Origin: Symsagittifera roscoffensis
Lineage: Eukaryota; Xenacoelomorpha; Acoela; Convolutidae
NCBI RefSeq assembly: GCF_963678635.1
Contig: NC_087063.1
Span: 68,178,727-68,242,726, forward strand
Direction of reading: 5' to 3'
Length of the DNA: 64,000 bases
The notes beneath the pieces are model-generated. The model was not told where the DNA came from. It did not search any database and was given only the letters and a program-made list of their open reading frames with translations. The translations under genes and the position numbers were made by a program. Positions 9,498 through 20,343 of the stretch are shown piece by piece (position 1 is the first letter of the stretch; each line of letters starts with the position of its first letter).

Positions 9498-12342
9498 CGT
9501 GAATAGTTTTTTAACCTAGTTAAGACCGAAAATTCATGAACCAGGAAGGGTGGGGGGAATCGCGAACCCCTCGTCCCCTGAGTGGTTTGTGACCAAAAAC
9601 ACTTAAAGACATAAGTAAAACCAAACAAAAAGTAGTATAGTACCCAAGAAAAACAAAAAACATAAAAAATAACCGAAAAAACCAAAAACAGTAAAAAAGT
9701 AAAAAATCAGTAGAAATCATCCCCCCAGACAAGATGTGATTCAACCCCCCCGTTTGTTGTTGACAGATATATTGTTGTTACAGGCATTTATATCAGTCAG
9801 GATCGTTACGATCAATTTTGTGGCCCGTTGGAGAGGCTTGTACTGTAGGGTTATTTGAGCATTTAAGCACGTTAATGATAAATTGCGCTCAATCCGGAAG
9901 GGTCAGCTGATTTGCGCTCAATTCGGAAGGGTCTTGGGTGAAGACCGATCCGGCAAGCAGTTCAAGGAGCAACAAGAAGGGGCTCAACGACAACAACAAT
10001 CGACTGTTGGGTATCGTTAACAAGTTTTGTATCCCTTTTGGTACAAAAAGTAAGATAGTAATCTGTGGGGGGCTCGACAGTGCTGCACTGTAGTGACCCT
10101 TCACCGAACTGCGAATATCCGAGTTAAGCACCTTAATTCGGATAATAAACAAACCCGGAGGGGTATAGTATTACTAATATTATTATTTATATAGCCTATA
10201 TTAATAGTCTTATATCGTTTTTCAGTGAAAAACAACGAAAACAGACCGGTTTTTAGGGTCAAAATAGCGATATTTTGATCCCACCACAAGTCGCGATTTT
10301 TGAGATATCGATATTTTTTGAAACGGAAAAAAGCGCTAAGTTAGTGTGTTACATCGTAACTGCACTACTGTAATAAGTAGAACCGGTTAACTTTAGTTCG
10401 GAAGTGGTTGGAACTAGTTTGGTACAAAAACCAAATTTTCCCATTTTTGATAGTAAGAAACACTATAAAATCAGAAAATTTTTTTGAAATCTTTGAGTTA
10501 GGACAGTAAAAATAGTTGATCGGACAACGTCCACTGGTGAATCTACGAGTTTTAAAACCCGCTACCCGAAAGCCTTCCGGGTTGCAGAGAAATCGAACAT
10601 AACGTGTTTGATTTGGTGGATTCATCAATCCGGAGGGGTCCAGGTAGCATAGTTTTTCGCAAATTTTTTCTACAAAAGCGTTTTAGATCGGGTCTTTTGC
10701 ATTGAACTAGAAGAGTATAGGTCTTCTGAGCTCAGATCAATAATTTTTAGGTCGAAAGGACCAGATTTGCGGAAAAAGTTAGGCGGAACCTATAAGAGAG
10801 AAAATTTTTGAGTTTGGAAGAAAGACGTTTTAGTTAACAACTTTGGAACTACTGAGCATATTGAGTTGATCTTGGTACCAATAGATCAGAAATTAGCTGA
10901 ACTTACTAGTAGGAAAGAGAATTACTCGAAAAAGCGAGCGAGAAAATTTTTTGAGATTGTTTTTAGCAAATTACACAAATCCGGAGGGGTACACCCTTCA
11001 CGTTTTATAAATTTTTCTGAAAAACCCTTATACCTCTACCAAAAGTTGATAGCGATTGAACTAAGTAACTTAGGACAGTTCTAGACAAAAAGGGAGGGCT
11101 GAAGGCACAAGACAACCATAATAGAGTCGAAATTAGGCAAGTGATAAGACCCTTCACCGTTAGTGTGAATTGTCAAATAAGTGCCTTAACTTCAATCCGG
11201 AGGGGTCTAGGAAAGGACCCTATACCCTTCCCAGTTAATTCAAACAGCATATAAGCAACGCAGAACGTATCCGGAGGGGTATAAGCTGAGATTAAGAAAA
11301 CTACGAAAAGCTACTTTGACAGAGCTAAGGGCTCCCAATCCGGAGGGGTCGAAATTTTTCAAAGTCAGAGGGGTCCGAATCCGGAGGGGTCTACTTTCCA
11401 CAAAACCGGAGGGGTCCGAATCCGGAGGGGTCTTATAGTTGCTAATTCGGAGGGGTCCAAATCCGGAGGGGTCTGCTATTAACTAACTCGGAGGGGTCCC
11501 AATCCGGAGGGGTCTATATTCTGACAGTCCGGAAGGGGCCTATTTGTGCCAATCCGGAGGGGTATTATTTTATTAAGGACTTAGGTAAACGAAAGAAAGA
11601 CTAAAAAGCGAGAGGTATTAGGTTATTAATACACAGGCTAGGTATCAGTGACTGCACTGGTAACTTGCCTTTCAAAAAGAACCAGACTAATACAAAACAG
11701 GTCCGAACTCGGATATTCGCGACACTAAGTCTAAATTAAAAAGAGCGTGACTCATTGGTGTGGATTGAAACATAATACGTTTTTGGGAAAAGTGACTGCC
11801 CTGAGGATTTTAGTAGGTCTAGCTCGGGCAGTCCGAAGGCAGATAGGTAACACAATACTCGGTGGGTGCAATAGACGCCCACTTGAGCAAATAACTGCCT
11901 TCAAAGTTTTGTCTGTTTGGTGCAGCACCAAGCAGGGAAAGCTTTTTCTTTAAAAGACAGGTTCGACTATTGTACTGCGACCGACTAAGAGTACAAGACA
12001 CATACGTTTTTTTGTATATACATTCATATTGTGTCAATATATATTTTTTGTTTTTGATTTTAAATCAACCTAAACTGTGTTTGATTGGGTAGTGAGTACA
12101 CTATCTTTTTAATTGACTGATAACATCATATTGTGCTAGTTTCCAGATCTTTGGACCGATAATCGGCTAGTGTGAATAAATTTTATACAAACTGTACTCT
12201 GACAACATACAGGGATTCGTGGTCACTATTTAGTAGAATCTGGTGAAATTTATTGTGTTGTGTCATTATTATTGGTAATCGAACTATAAGGTCACTAGCA
12301 ATCGAATTAAGTGTATAGGCATTAAGAAGTGACAAATAGAGA
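9498..12342 (+). other. 5' leader of element B
   Basis: No credible gene lies in these 2.8 kb. The stretch is AT-rich with homopolymer runs near 9600-9720, and from about 9890 to 11570 it carries dispersed GGAGGGGT-type repeats. It leads to the B gag ATG, so it is read as the untranslated leader. A TTTCCAG near 12138-12144 could be a splice or trans-splice acceptor upstream of gag, but this is weak. No convincing primer-binding site was found. Confidence 0.55.
9890..11568 (+). repeat. Dispersed AATCCGGAGGGGTC repeats in B leader
   Basis: About 20 same-strand copies of a 10-14 bp motif (core CCGGAGGGGT, variants TCGGAGGGGT and CCGGAAGGGT) are spread over 1.7 kb. They are densest at 11330-11560, where paired copies sit about 14 bases apart. 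A single copy (GAATCCGGAAGGGTC) lies in the B 3' LTR near 31348, and D has one near 56825-56840. The array occupies the place that the 14-bp array has in the A/C leader. Confidence 0.85.
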
Positions 12343-15300
12343 ATGAGTCTAGACAAGTCAAGGATACCAAAACGAGGTAATAGCTCTAGGAAATTCATAC
12401 CTGAAAAGCAAAGAAAAACGATGACCGATCCTTTTGTGGATTGGATCAAGCGAACCCGGTCCGATAAAGAGGGGACGGTTTCAGGCAGAATGGTTGAAAC
12501 GAGAAGTCAAAAGACCTCAGAAGAGCGAAGAGAACTGTTAGAAGTGGAGGTCAATACGGACCATACCATGAACGACAACCAGGGAGTAAATGGACTGGAA
12601 GGGAGAGGCAGAAGGCTGGCGAGTGAATCTACTCCGGTAGAACAAGGCCATGATTTTGCCACTTCCTCCGGGACGTTGGATCGAGAGGAGATGTCGGAAC
12701 TGTCCGACATCTCAACTGAAGTAACGGCAACTAGAAGATCTCCGACAGACAACACTATGATGGCAAGCGGAACTGGAAAACAAACAACCTCATCATCGTT
12801 CTCAGAAAGAATGAAGAACACCTTCGGAAACATCTTTCCATTCAGCATGGGAGGAGGAGCAGGAATCGATGGGGAGTCCCAGGAGGAAGAGGATGAAGAG
12901 GAGCAAGGGGACTTTGGATCTCAAGTCAGCCTCAATAGTTCGATCCAGGAGAGTGAGGCACACGTCGGAAGAGAGACTGGAACCATGGACAAATTTGGTG
13001 TAGTGACAACGATAAGCAAGGAGGCAAACACACCGGGCCAGTCGAAGGACTTCGCGATTAGGACAAGTTCGGAGCCACAACCTGAAGAGAGTAGAACCAG
13101 AGGGCTAGGCAATGCGTTAATGGATCCAGAAATAAATAATGAAAGGACGTTGAAACAGAGAGTCAAGGCCCGGATCTCGACAAGCACGAAGTTACCTGGG
13201 ACTGACAGGGTTACACCGCCACTAGTGACGCCACTCATGGATAACGGGGCAGCACTAGAGGAAGCCTTAAACAACATAGTGGGCAGTTTAGGAGAACAAA
13301 ATGAACAGATGTCGATAAGGATGAGTGAACTGGAAAGAGCAGTTCACATTGAAAGAGAAAGTCTGCGGGAAGAAATAAACCGCAACAGACAAGAAGTTGG
13401 CAGAAGCGAAAAACGCTTGAAAGAAAGAACGGACGAACATATGACGAGGAACTTGTCACGAATGACAAGAGAGGCGGAACAGAGAGAGTTACGCTTAAGA
13501 GCCGACATGGAGAAGTTAAGAATTCAGCAAGAGCAGTCTCTTGGGTCTCTTGACACAAAGATAGATGCGATGATGGAGAGGCGAACTCAGGCTATCATGG
13601 ATAGGTTGGACGGGCTACTAAGCAGCAAGAGTGGACCGAAAGAAGGAGAACCGAATTCGGGAGGTCCCAGCAGGGAACCGAAAGTGAACTTCAATGAACA
13701 TCAAAAGAGGAAAACGTATGGATCCACTAGAGGCAGGGGCAGTTCATCAGGCTATGCCACAAGGGGTAATACAGCATGGGGCCCGAACAGTAGAGCGAGT
13801 TCAACGGGGAACAGACAAACCTCGAACGAACGACCAACGCAAAGCACACATGCGACCGGGAGAAGCGATTCTGGCAACATGGGGCATACAAGCCCGAGGA
13901 GGAGTCACATGGGCCAAGCGGGAAACGCTCATGGTGATTCGGATTGCAGGGATGCACCGCACACAGAGCCTTCGACAAGGTGTGAGGACACTCAGGCGGG
14001 ACACTCAAGGGATGCTACGGCAATGGCCACAGCATTTGAACCCCTGAACAGGTCTTTGGAGACATTCCTGACGCGGTTATCTAGAACCAATGAACGCAGT
14101 GAAAAGTCCAGAAGAGTCTTTAAGAAGCCAAGATGCTACAAGGACGAATCTGATGGCTGTATTGATACCTGGATAGAGGTAATGAAGCTGCATTTCGAGG
14201 AAGAGGACTTGTCGGAGAGACAGGAATGCAGCGCGCTCACCAGCAACTTAGAAGGGACAGCCCTGAACTGTGTCATGGCTAAGAAACAGTATCAACGTGA
14301 CACTGCTGAGAAAATCTTCGAAATCTTGTTAAACCGTTTGGGATCAGGGGTGCAGGGGCACCAGGCGATGATGCGCTTCGAGAAACGGAGGCAACGAGAA
14401 GATGAAACAATAGACAAGTTTCTCGATGATTTGGAAATGCTGAGAAGACGCAGCCAACCGGATGAGTCAAACCGAAGGATGAACCTGGCCGTAGCCTCAA
14501 AATTCATCGATGGTGTGAAAAATGATGAACTTCGTACGATGCTAGCAACGCATTACACACCACTATCAACTAATGCGCCAACACCGGAGGAGTTGAGGCT
14601 CAAATCAAAAGAGTATCTTTTGTTGAAACCTCCTTCGAGATCTGGATATTACAAGAACAATTATGGCAATTTTAACAACGGACCAGCAAACCAAGGGAAC
14701 AATTGGTACAAACCGAGGGATGATATGGACAAGAGACGTTCTTGTGCTAATTGCAGTTCAACAGACCATCATGTGTCAGCATGCCCAGCTTACAAACAAG
14801 GCATGAAAGCAATAGGCTTTAGCCTCGAGGACGAAGATGCGTCAGAGTTGGATCATGAGGATTTCATGAGAGGAGTAATTGCGAAATTTGGCCCGAGGTG
14901 TTTCTTTTGTAACTTGGAAGGTCATTTTAAATCAGATTGTCCGCAATTCTGGGATGCAGTGGCAGACGTCAAGCATCCAAGGCATGAAGAAGCTTTGTCA
15001 GGAGTGAAAGCAAGCAAGGCTCGACTTTTGAGCGAAGCAGAGGCACGCAGGAAGGACAAACCTCAAGAGCTGGCGGCAAAGAAGATGCAGGCGGTAACGG
15101 AAGAGACGTGTGAACCGGAACCTGTGACTGTGGCGGATGACTTCAAGATTGATTATAGGGCAGCCGCGAGGGATGCTCTAAATAGAGTACAGCAGGAATT
15201 GGTGACGAAAGAGATCGAACAAAAAGTGAAACTTGAACTGGAAAATGAAAAGCTTCAGGAGCAACTGAATACCTTCGAGGCAACGGAGTTCGAAGAGACG

Positions 15301-18300
15301 AAAACACCAAGCAGTTTAGATATGAAACTTAAAGTGATCTCCGGTAAGAGGTTCGGCATGGCGCCGCAGGGAAAGAAGATACAGTCGATAATCTCAGTGG
15401 CTGGACACCAGGTAATAAGAAATTTGAGTGAACCATCAGAGTTCACTTTAATGCATTTGGACACATATGCAGATTATCTGAGGCAGGTGGAGCCACGCAC
15501 TGAGTCGAGAGCTGTGCGAGCACTACTAACAACGGGTGGCCCTCGCATGAAGAAACTTCATGGACGCTACTTGGAGGTCTATGGGCCGTATCAAATGATG
15601 CTGAACGTGGATGGAATCAGCATCTACACCAGGACTTACATAACAACAGATGATGACCAAATGGGGCAGATCTATTTGGGTGAAGAGGAACTCAAAGTCC
15701 GCAGGATAGGCCATGACGCCATGATGGAACAAGACGCGGTACATATTGGATATGAAGCAGATGTGACAGCACACCTGCTCGACACCAACGGAACAAAAAT
15801 CGGAGTCACAGGGCTTCTGGACACAGGAGCGGTAGTGAGTGTGATGCCGATAAAAACTTGGGAAAGAATGGGCTTCACGCGGGAAGATCTGATTCCTACG
15901 AATCTCCGACTAGCCGCTGCAAATCGAGGAGCTATCTACGTAGCCGGAAGAACACCGGTGACAGTCCTTCACATGGGAGGACGGAACCTTTGGATGAGCT
16001 TCCTGGTGGTAGAGAATCTGGACGACGCCGATCAATTCATCTTGGGCAGAGATTTTGTCAGGAATTTTGACGTGATGATTGACTTGAACAACGGCCTAAT
16101 ACGGATTAGAAACCCGGACCGAAAGTATGTTAAGAGACCAATTAATAGGATAATAACAGACGAGAATAAGGTACCAGTTTTTTTGGATAGAAAAGTAAAA
16201 TTACAACCAGGACAAGCTGTAGTAGCGATTTTTAGAATGAGAAATTTGAATTCGTTAAGTGATAGTAAACAGGTTTGCTTAGTACCGAATCCAAATAGTC
16301 AGAGTTCGGTGATTTTAGGCCGGAGCTTCTCGGTAACGCGAAACGGACTGTGTGTCACTGTGTTGTTGAACACACTGGACACCACGGTTTCAACCCAGCG
16401 TGGAAAGAAGCTTGGTTACGCATTGCCGATGAGGACCGACTATGAAGAGACACAAAACTTGAAGAAATATAGTGTGAAAGACTGTCCTTATCATGCCAAT
16501 AAAGATAAAATTTTAAAGAGGATTGATGAATTAAAATCTATTCGTAAATTGTTTTCAATGAAATCCGAAACGGACGACGGCTTATCAAGCTGCTCGAATT
16601 TTCCGGAACGCCCCTCGTCATATGAATTAGAATCTGACAAACCGGTTTTGCCAGAGATAGAACATTTAAAAGGGAAAATAGGTGAGGGAGATTTCGAAAA
16701 ATTGCGGGACCTCCTAAATCGGAACGCCGAGGTATTTTCAAAACATAAGGCGGACATCGGTTGCTGTAATTTCGTCGAACACGAAATCGAACTAGAAGAG
16801 GGCGCCGTTCCCCATAGGGAAGGCGCAAGGCGAATGACGCCACATAAATCGGAAGCGTGCCGAGCGGAAATAGAAATGTTGCTTGAATACGACATGATAG
16901 AACCCTCGAAATCGCCGTGGGCTTGCGGGGTAGTCATGGCGAAAAAGAAAGGGGGGCAGCTTAGATTTTGTTGCGACTTTCGTTACTTGAACGCGGTAAC
17001 GATTAAAGATGCGTACCCGATACCGCGAATAGACGAGAGCCTATCTAAACTTGGTGATGCAAAGTTCTTCACCACATTGGACTTAGGTTCTGCCTTCTGC
17101 CAGGTTCCTTTGCGGAAAAAGGATAGGGAAAAAACCGGTTTCGCGTGCGAATTGGGGTTGTACCAGTGGAAGAGGATGCCCTTCGGCTTGTGCAATGCAA
17201 CAGCAACCTTTCAAAGGCTGATGGCTCAGGCTTTGACAGGAGTGACCAAAAAGTACGGGAATCTCTTGATGTGCTACGTGGATGACGTAGTCATAGCGAC
17301 ACCGACCCTGGAGGATCACATTGACCGGCTCGATGAGGTCTTCGGATGTATGAAAAGAGCAGGCTTGAAATGCAAACCATCGAAATGTGAAATCCTTAGG
17401 GATTCGATCAAGTACCTGGGAAGAATGGTGGACCGGCATGGTGTGAGGCCAGATCCAGAAGCAGTAGAGGCTGTGCTGACATGGAAAGCTCCTAGAACGG
17501 ACACACAGCTCATGAGCTTCCTAGGGTTTGCCAATTATTACCGTGAATTCATTAAAGGATATGCGGACAAGGTGTACCCAATGCAGAAGCTGATGCGCAA
17601 CAAAGGGAAAAAGTTCGAATGGAATGATGAGGCACAGGTTGCATTCGAGAACATAAAGCGGGAACTGTGCGAAGCGCCAGTGCTGGGCATGCCTACAGAA
17701 AAGGGCATGTATGTTCTCGACACAGACGCATCGGTGGTGGCCATCTCAGGAATCTTGCATCAAGAGCAAGAATGGAACGGAAGAACAGTTCTCCGTCCCA
17801 TTGCATACGGCAGCAAGGTCTTGAGTGACACAGAGATGAAATATGGCGCACCAAAAGCAGAAATGTTTGCAGTAGTTACCTTCGTGGAGAAGTACCGTGC
17901 ATACTTGGGGAGCGCTCCCTTCAAGTTACGCGTAGACAACAGAGCGTTATCCTGGTTGAAGACCTACTCGATGGATCAGAGTTATATTGGTAGATGGATA
18001 GTAAGACTGGATGGCTACCATATGATAATCGAACATAGGATGCGTGATAAACACCAGAATGCTGACAGCCTCAGTAAGAAAACTGAGTTCTATGAAAGAT
18101 TGGAGCAGAAGCAGGCCAATCAGGCGGAAGTAAAGGAGGGATTCTCGTTTCTGGACAAAGAAACTTATGAAGCGCTTCCCTTAACGAGATGGTTGGATAA
18201 GTCTGGACATCCAATTCCGGGGCATCCTGAGTTACCTGTAGAGAAAGCAGCCGAGATAAAGATCCTGTCAAGGGAGGACCCGGTCCCCTTGGATTTGTTG

Positions 18301-18309
18301 CTGCGCTAG
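12343..18309 (+). CDS. Gag-Pol of element B: Gag, protease, reverse transcriptase, RNase H
   Basis: A 1,988-codon frame. Gag has a charged coiled coil near residues 305-430, a low-complexity Arg/Gly/Ser stretch, a capsid-like region near 595-740, and two canonical CX2CX4HX4C knuckles at 801-814 and 853-866. The aspartic protease has DTGA at Asp1160. The reverse transcriptase has LDLGSAF and YVDD at 1645-1648, followed by RNase H with DTDAS near 1792. The ATG at 12343 was chosen because the later MVxTRS segment aligns with an internal segment of A/C. The frame ends at TAG 18307-18309, where A and C stay open, and the same frame continues into integrase. So the stop is probably a nonsense mutation in one longer polyprotein; programmed readthrough is the alternative. 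Confidence 0.93.
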   Translation: MSLDKSRIPKRGNSSRKFIPEKQRKTMTDPFVDWIKRTRSDKEGTVSGRMVETRSQKTSEERRELLEVEVNTDHTMNDNQGVNGLEGRGRRLASESTPVEQGHDFATSSGTLDREEMSELSDISTEVTATRRSPTDNTMMASGTGKQTTSSSFSERMKNTFGNIFPFSMGGGAGIDGESQEEEDEEEQGDFGSQVSLNSSIQESEAHVGRETGTMDKFGVVTTISKEANTPGQSKDFAIRTSSEPQPEESRTRGLGNALMDPEINNERTLKQRVKARISTSTKLPGTDRVTPPLVTPLMDNGAALEEALNNIVGSLGEQNEQMSIRMSELERAVHIERESLREEINRNRQEVGRSEKRLKERTDEHMTRNLSRMTREAEQRELRLRADMEKLRIQQEQSLGSLDTKIDAMMERRTQAIMDRLDGLLSSKSGPKEGEPNSGGPSREPKVNFNEHQKRKTYGSTRGRGSSSGYATRGNTAWGPNSRASSTGNRQTSNERPTQSTHATGRSDSGNMGHTSPRRSHMGQAGNAHGDSDCRDAPHTEPSTRCEDTQAGHSRDATAMATAFEPLNRSLETFLTRLSRTNERSEKSRRVFKKPRCYKDESDGCIDTWIEVMKLHFEEEDLSERQECSALTSNLEGTALNCVMAKKQYQRDTAEKIFEILLNRLGSGVQGHQAMMRFEKRRQREDETIDKFLDDLEMLRRRSQPDESNRRMNLAVASKFIDGVKNDELRTMLATHYTPLSTNAPTPEELRLKSKEYLLLKPPSRSGYYKNNYGNFNNGPANQGNNWYKPRDDMDKRRSCANCSSTDHHVSACPAYKQGMKAIGFSLEDEDASELDHEDFMRGVIAKFGPRCFFCNLEGHFKSDCPQFWDAVADVKHPRHEEALSGVKASKARLLSEAEARRKDKPQELAAKKMQAVTEETCEPEPVTVADDFKIDYRAAARDALNRVQQELVTKEIEQKVKLELENEKLQEQLNTFEATEFEETKTPSSLDMKLKVISGKRFGMAPQGKKIQSIISVAGHQVIRNLSEPSEFTLMHLDTYADYLRQVEPRTESRAVRALLTTGGPRMKKLHGRYLEVYGPYQMMLNVDGISIYTRTYITTDDDQMGQIYLGEEELKVRRIGHDAMMEQDAVHIGYEADVTAHLLDTNGTKIGVTGLLDTGAVVSVMPIKTWERMGFTREDLIPTNLRLAAANRGAIYVAGRTPVTVLHMGGRNLWMSFLVVENLDDADQFILGRDFVRNFDVMIDLNNGLIRIRNPDRKYVKRPINRIITDENKVPVFLDRKVKLQPGQAVVAIFRMRNLNSLSDSKQVCLVPNPNSQSSVILGRSFSVTRNGLCVTVLLNTLDTTVSTQRGKKLGYALPMRTDYEETQNLKKYSVKDCPYHANKDKILKRIDELKSIRKLFSMKSETDDGLSSCSNFPERPSSYELESDKPVLPEIEHLKGKIGEGDFEKLRDLLNRNAEVFSKHKADIGCCNFVEHEIELEEGAVPHREGARRMTPHKSEACRAEIEMLLEYDMIEPSKSPWACGVVMAKKKGGQLRFCCDFRYLNAVTIKDAYPIPRIDESLSKLGDAKFFTTLDLGSAFCQVPLRKKDREKTGFACELGLYQWKRMPFGLCNATATFQRLMAQALTGVTKKYGNLLMCYVDDVVIATPTLEDHIDRLDEVFGCMKRAGLKCKPSKCEILRDSIKYLGRMVDRHGVRPDPEAVEAVLTWKAPRTDTQLMSFLGFANYYREFIKGYADKVYPMQKLMRNKGKKFEWNDEAQVAFENIKRELCEAPVLGMPTEKGMYVLDTDASVVAISGILHQEQEWNGRTVLRPIAYGSKVLSDTEMKYGAPKAEMFAVVTFVEKYRAYLGSAPFKLRVDNRALSWLKTYSMDQSYIGRWIVRLDGYHMIIEHRMRDKHQNADSLSKKTEFYERLEQKQANQAEVKEGFSFLDKETYEALPLTRWLDKSGHPIPGHPELPVEKAAEIKILSREDPVPLDLLLR

Positions 18310-20343
18310 AACCTGGTCCAGCAAGAACTCTCTCGCATGAATATAAACAGCCTCTCATTATTGGATAAAACGGTGCAAGTCACACCACAAGTGATGCGGA
18401 TACTGGGTGGATTGTTAGAAAGAGAAGTGACCAGAGATGACCCCGAGTGGACAGCAGCAGTGGCATCGCTAACAGTCAGTGAGAAAGTGAAGATCATGCC
18501 GTCCAGACAACAGCACGAAGAGAACAAGAGGGATTGTAGGACAATAGTTCAGCAACTAGTATCCTCAATACCCCAGGAGATTTTAACCAGTACTTCTTAC
18601 GGACAGAAAGGACAGGAGAGCGGCAAGCAAAAGAAAACTGTCACCTTTGTAGACCGGGAAAAACAGGGTGAAGAGGTAGAACAAAATCTGCTGCAAGACT
18701 ATTTGTCCGGGGAGAAGGATGAGGAGAAAAACCAGCGATCACAAGATCAACACCCGGGACAAGGAAATTTGTCCGGGGAGTCCGAGATAGACGAGAAAAT
18801 TCCTGATGAGAAACAGGACCTAGAGAACAAAGTTTTGTCCGGGGAGTTCAGATGGATGCGAAGGAAATACGGACATGATCTGGAGGAGCGTGCAGTCTCC
18901 AGCACAACACCTTCGACGGATGATAAGTCAGAAAGCTCGAGAATGAACACCTATTCAGACAGGGATTCGACCTCGGGATCAGAACTGTCAGAACTGGCGA
19001 TACACACGCTACTAGTGGAAACTCGGGCGAGAAACCTGGACAGAGAGGTGTACCAGGATCCTGACAGTGATCGCTACCTTATACCAAGCGAAAGAGTCTT
19101 TGACAACGCTGCGGATGACTTAGAAACAATAGCGGTATCGAAACGTTCGATAAGCCTGTTGCCGCAGAAAGAGGTAGTCAGGACTGATCTTCAACCGTTT
19201 CAGCAAGAAACACAACCGTTGGCGAAGATTTGGTGTGTTAAGATGGAAGAAGACACACATCAGCCCAACGAGCTGAATAGTCAGATGAGGGTCATGAAGA
19301 CGTACTTGAAGGCGAGATACAGACTCTCGGACCTTCTAAGGGCGCAGAGAAATGATCGCATGACAAGCAACCTAAAAAGGTGGATAGAAAACGGTGCACC
19401 TGACAAAGGTGACCTGGAAGAAGACAGCTATAGGATCCTGAGACAATACTTCATGCAGAAGGAGGGGAGATTATATCTGAACAAGGACGGGATCGTGGCT
19501 TGCAGGAGAAGAGAAGAAGACAAGGTCTTATACAAATATAACGCGATAGTGTTGCCGCAACTCTATCAGACAGAACTATTATTCAGGTCGCATGATCAGA
19601 TGGGCCATCAAGGGATCGACAAAGTGTATCAGAGGATCCTGAAGCGCTTTGAGTGGCCTGGAATGAAAAAGGCATGCGAGAAATGGGTGACAGCATGTCT
19701 GTCATGCCAACAGGTCAAGGATCCTAGGAAGTTGCGATTTCCTTTACAATCGATTGAGTCGTCTGAATTCAACGAGGTGGTGCAGATAGATCACCAGAAG
19801 ATATGCATGACAGACAGCGGTTACAACCAAGTATTGGTCATGATAGATCACTTCACGAAGTATGCAGAGGCCGTGCCCTGCATAACTGCCTCGGCGGAAG
19901 AGACATGCGACCACCTGATCAATACGTGGATAGCAAGACATGGTTGTCCAATGACGTTTCAATCGGACAATGGAACGGCTTTCGTAGGAGAGCTTACGAA
20001 AGAGCTTATGAGACGCTCACAGGTCGCTCAGGCTCACTCCACGACATACCACCCTCAAACGAATGGTTTAGTGGAAAGACAGAATAGGACGTTAGTGTCG
20101 ATGCTGAGAGTATATTGTTCCAGGTACATGACCGATTGGGACAGATACCTTCCGCAGGTGATGGGAGCTTATAATAGCACGCAACACTCCACCACTGGAG
20201 TCAGTCCACACATGATGCTAACTGGACACGAAAAGTCTTTACCCTTGACATTCTTCTATCCAGAGTATGAGGGAAAGAAAACGTCCCCACAGGTCTACGT
20301 GAGGGATGTGATCAAACGCCAACAGGAGTTGAACGATTTGTGA
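18310..20343 (+). CDS. Gag-Pol of element B, continued: linker and integrase
   Basis: Same frame as the preceding segment; the first ATG is at 18337. An acidic linker with three LSGE motifs (near 18702-18846) precedes integrase. Counting from 18337, the zinc-binding HHCC residues are His419, His424, Cys454 and Cys457. The catalytic triad is Asp485, Asp544 and Glu580, giving D-58-D-35-E spacing typical of Ty3/Gypsy integrases. The enzyme inserts the cDNA into host DNA. The frame ends at TGA 20341-20343, where C has a TGC cysteine codon, so this is a second likely nonsense mutation. Confidence 0.93.
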   Translation, partial: NLVQQELSRMNINSLSLLDKTVQVTPQVMRILGGLLEREVTRDDPEWTAAVASLTVSEKVKIMPSRQQHEENKRDCRTIVQQLVSSIPQEILTSTSYGQKGQESGKQKKTVTFVDREKQGEEVEQNLLQDYLSGEKDEEKNQRSQDQHPGQGNLSGESEIDEKIPDEKQDLENKVLSGEFRWMRRKYGHDLEERAVSSTTPSTDDKSESSRMNTYSDRDSTSGSELSELAIHTLLVETRARNLDREVYQDPDSDRYLIPSERVFDNAADDLETIAVSKRSISLLPQKEVVRTDLQPFQQETQPLAKIWCVKMEEDTHQPNELNSQMRVMKTYLKARYRLSDLLRAQRNDRMTSNLKRWIENGAPDKGDLEEDSYRILRQYFMQKEGRLYLNKDGIVACRRREEDKVLYKYNAIVLPQLYQTELLFRSHDQMGHQGIDKVYQRILKRFEWPGMKKACEKWVTACLSCQQVKDPRKLRFPLQSIESSEFNEVVQIDHQKICMTDSGYNQVLVMIDHFTKYAEAVPCITASAEETCDHLINTWIARHGCPMTFQSDNGTAFVGELTKELMRRSQVAQAHSTTYHPQTNGLVERQNRTLVSMLRVYCSRYMTDWDRYLPQVMGAYNSTQHSTTGVSPHMMLTGHEKSLPLTFFYPEYEGKKTSPQVYVRDVIKRQQELNDL
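18702..18846 (+). repeat. Three PPT-like TTTGTCCGGGGAG copies in B gag-pol
   Basis: Identical 13-base copies lie at 18702-18714, 18768-18780 and 18834-18846, spaced exactly 66 bp apart. Each encodes LSGE in the RNase H to integrase linker. Flanking sequence differs, so only the core is repeated. The core also sits immediately before the B 3' LTR. They may be extra plus-strand primer sites, a protein motif, or both. Confidence 0.75.

Noticed and set aside
9760-9790. Remnant of a B 5' LTR ending at GTTGTTACAG near 9774
   Set aside because: Only a few bases resemble the LTR end and nothing upstream matches the B LTR.
9821-9836. TGGCCCGTTGGAGAGG as a B primer-binding site
   Set aside because: Without an identified B 5' LTR end there is no positional support, and no tRNA match could be confirmed.
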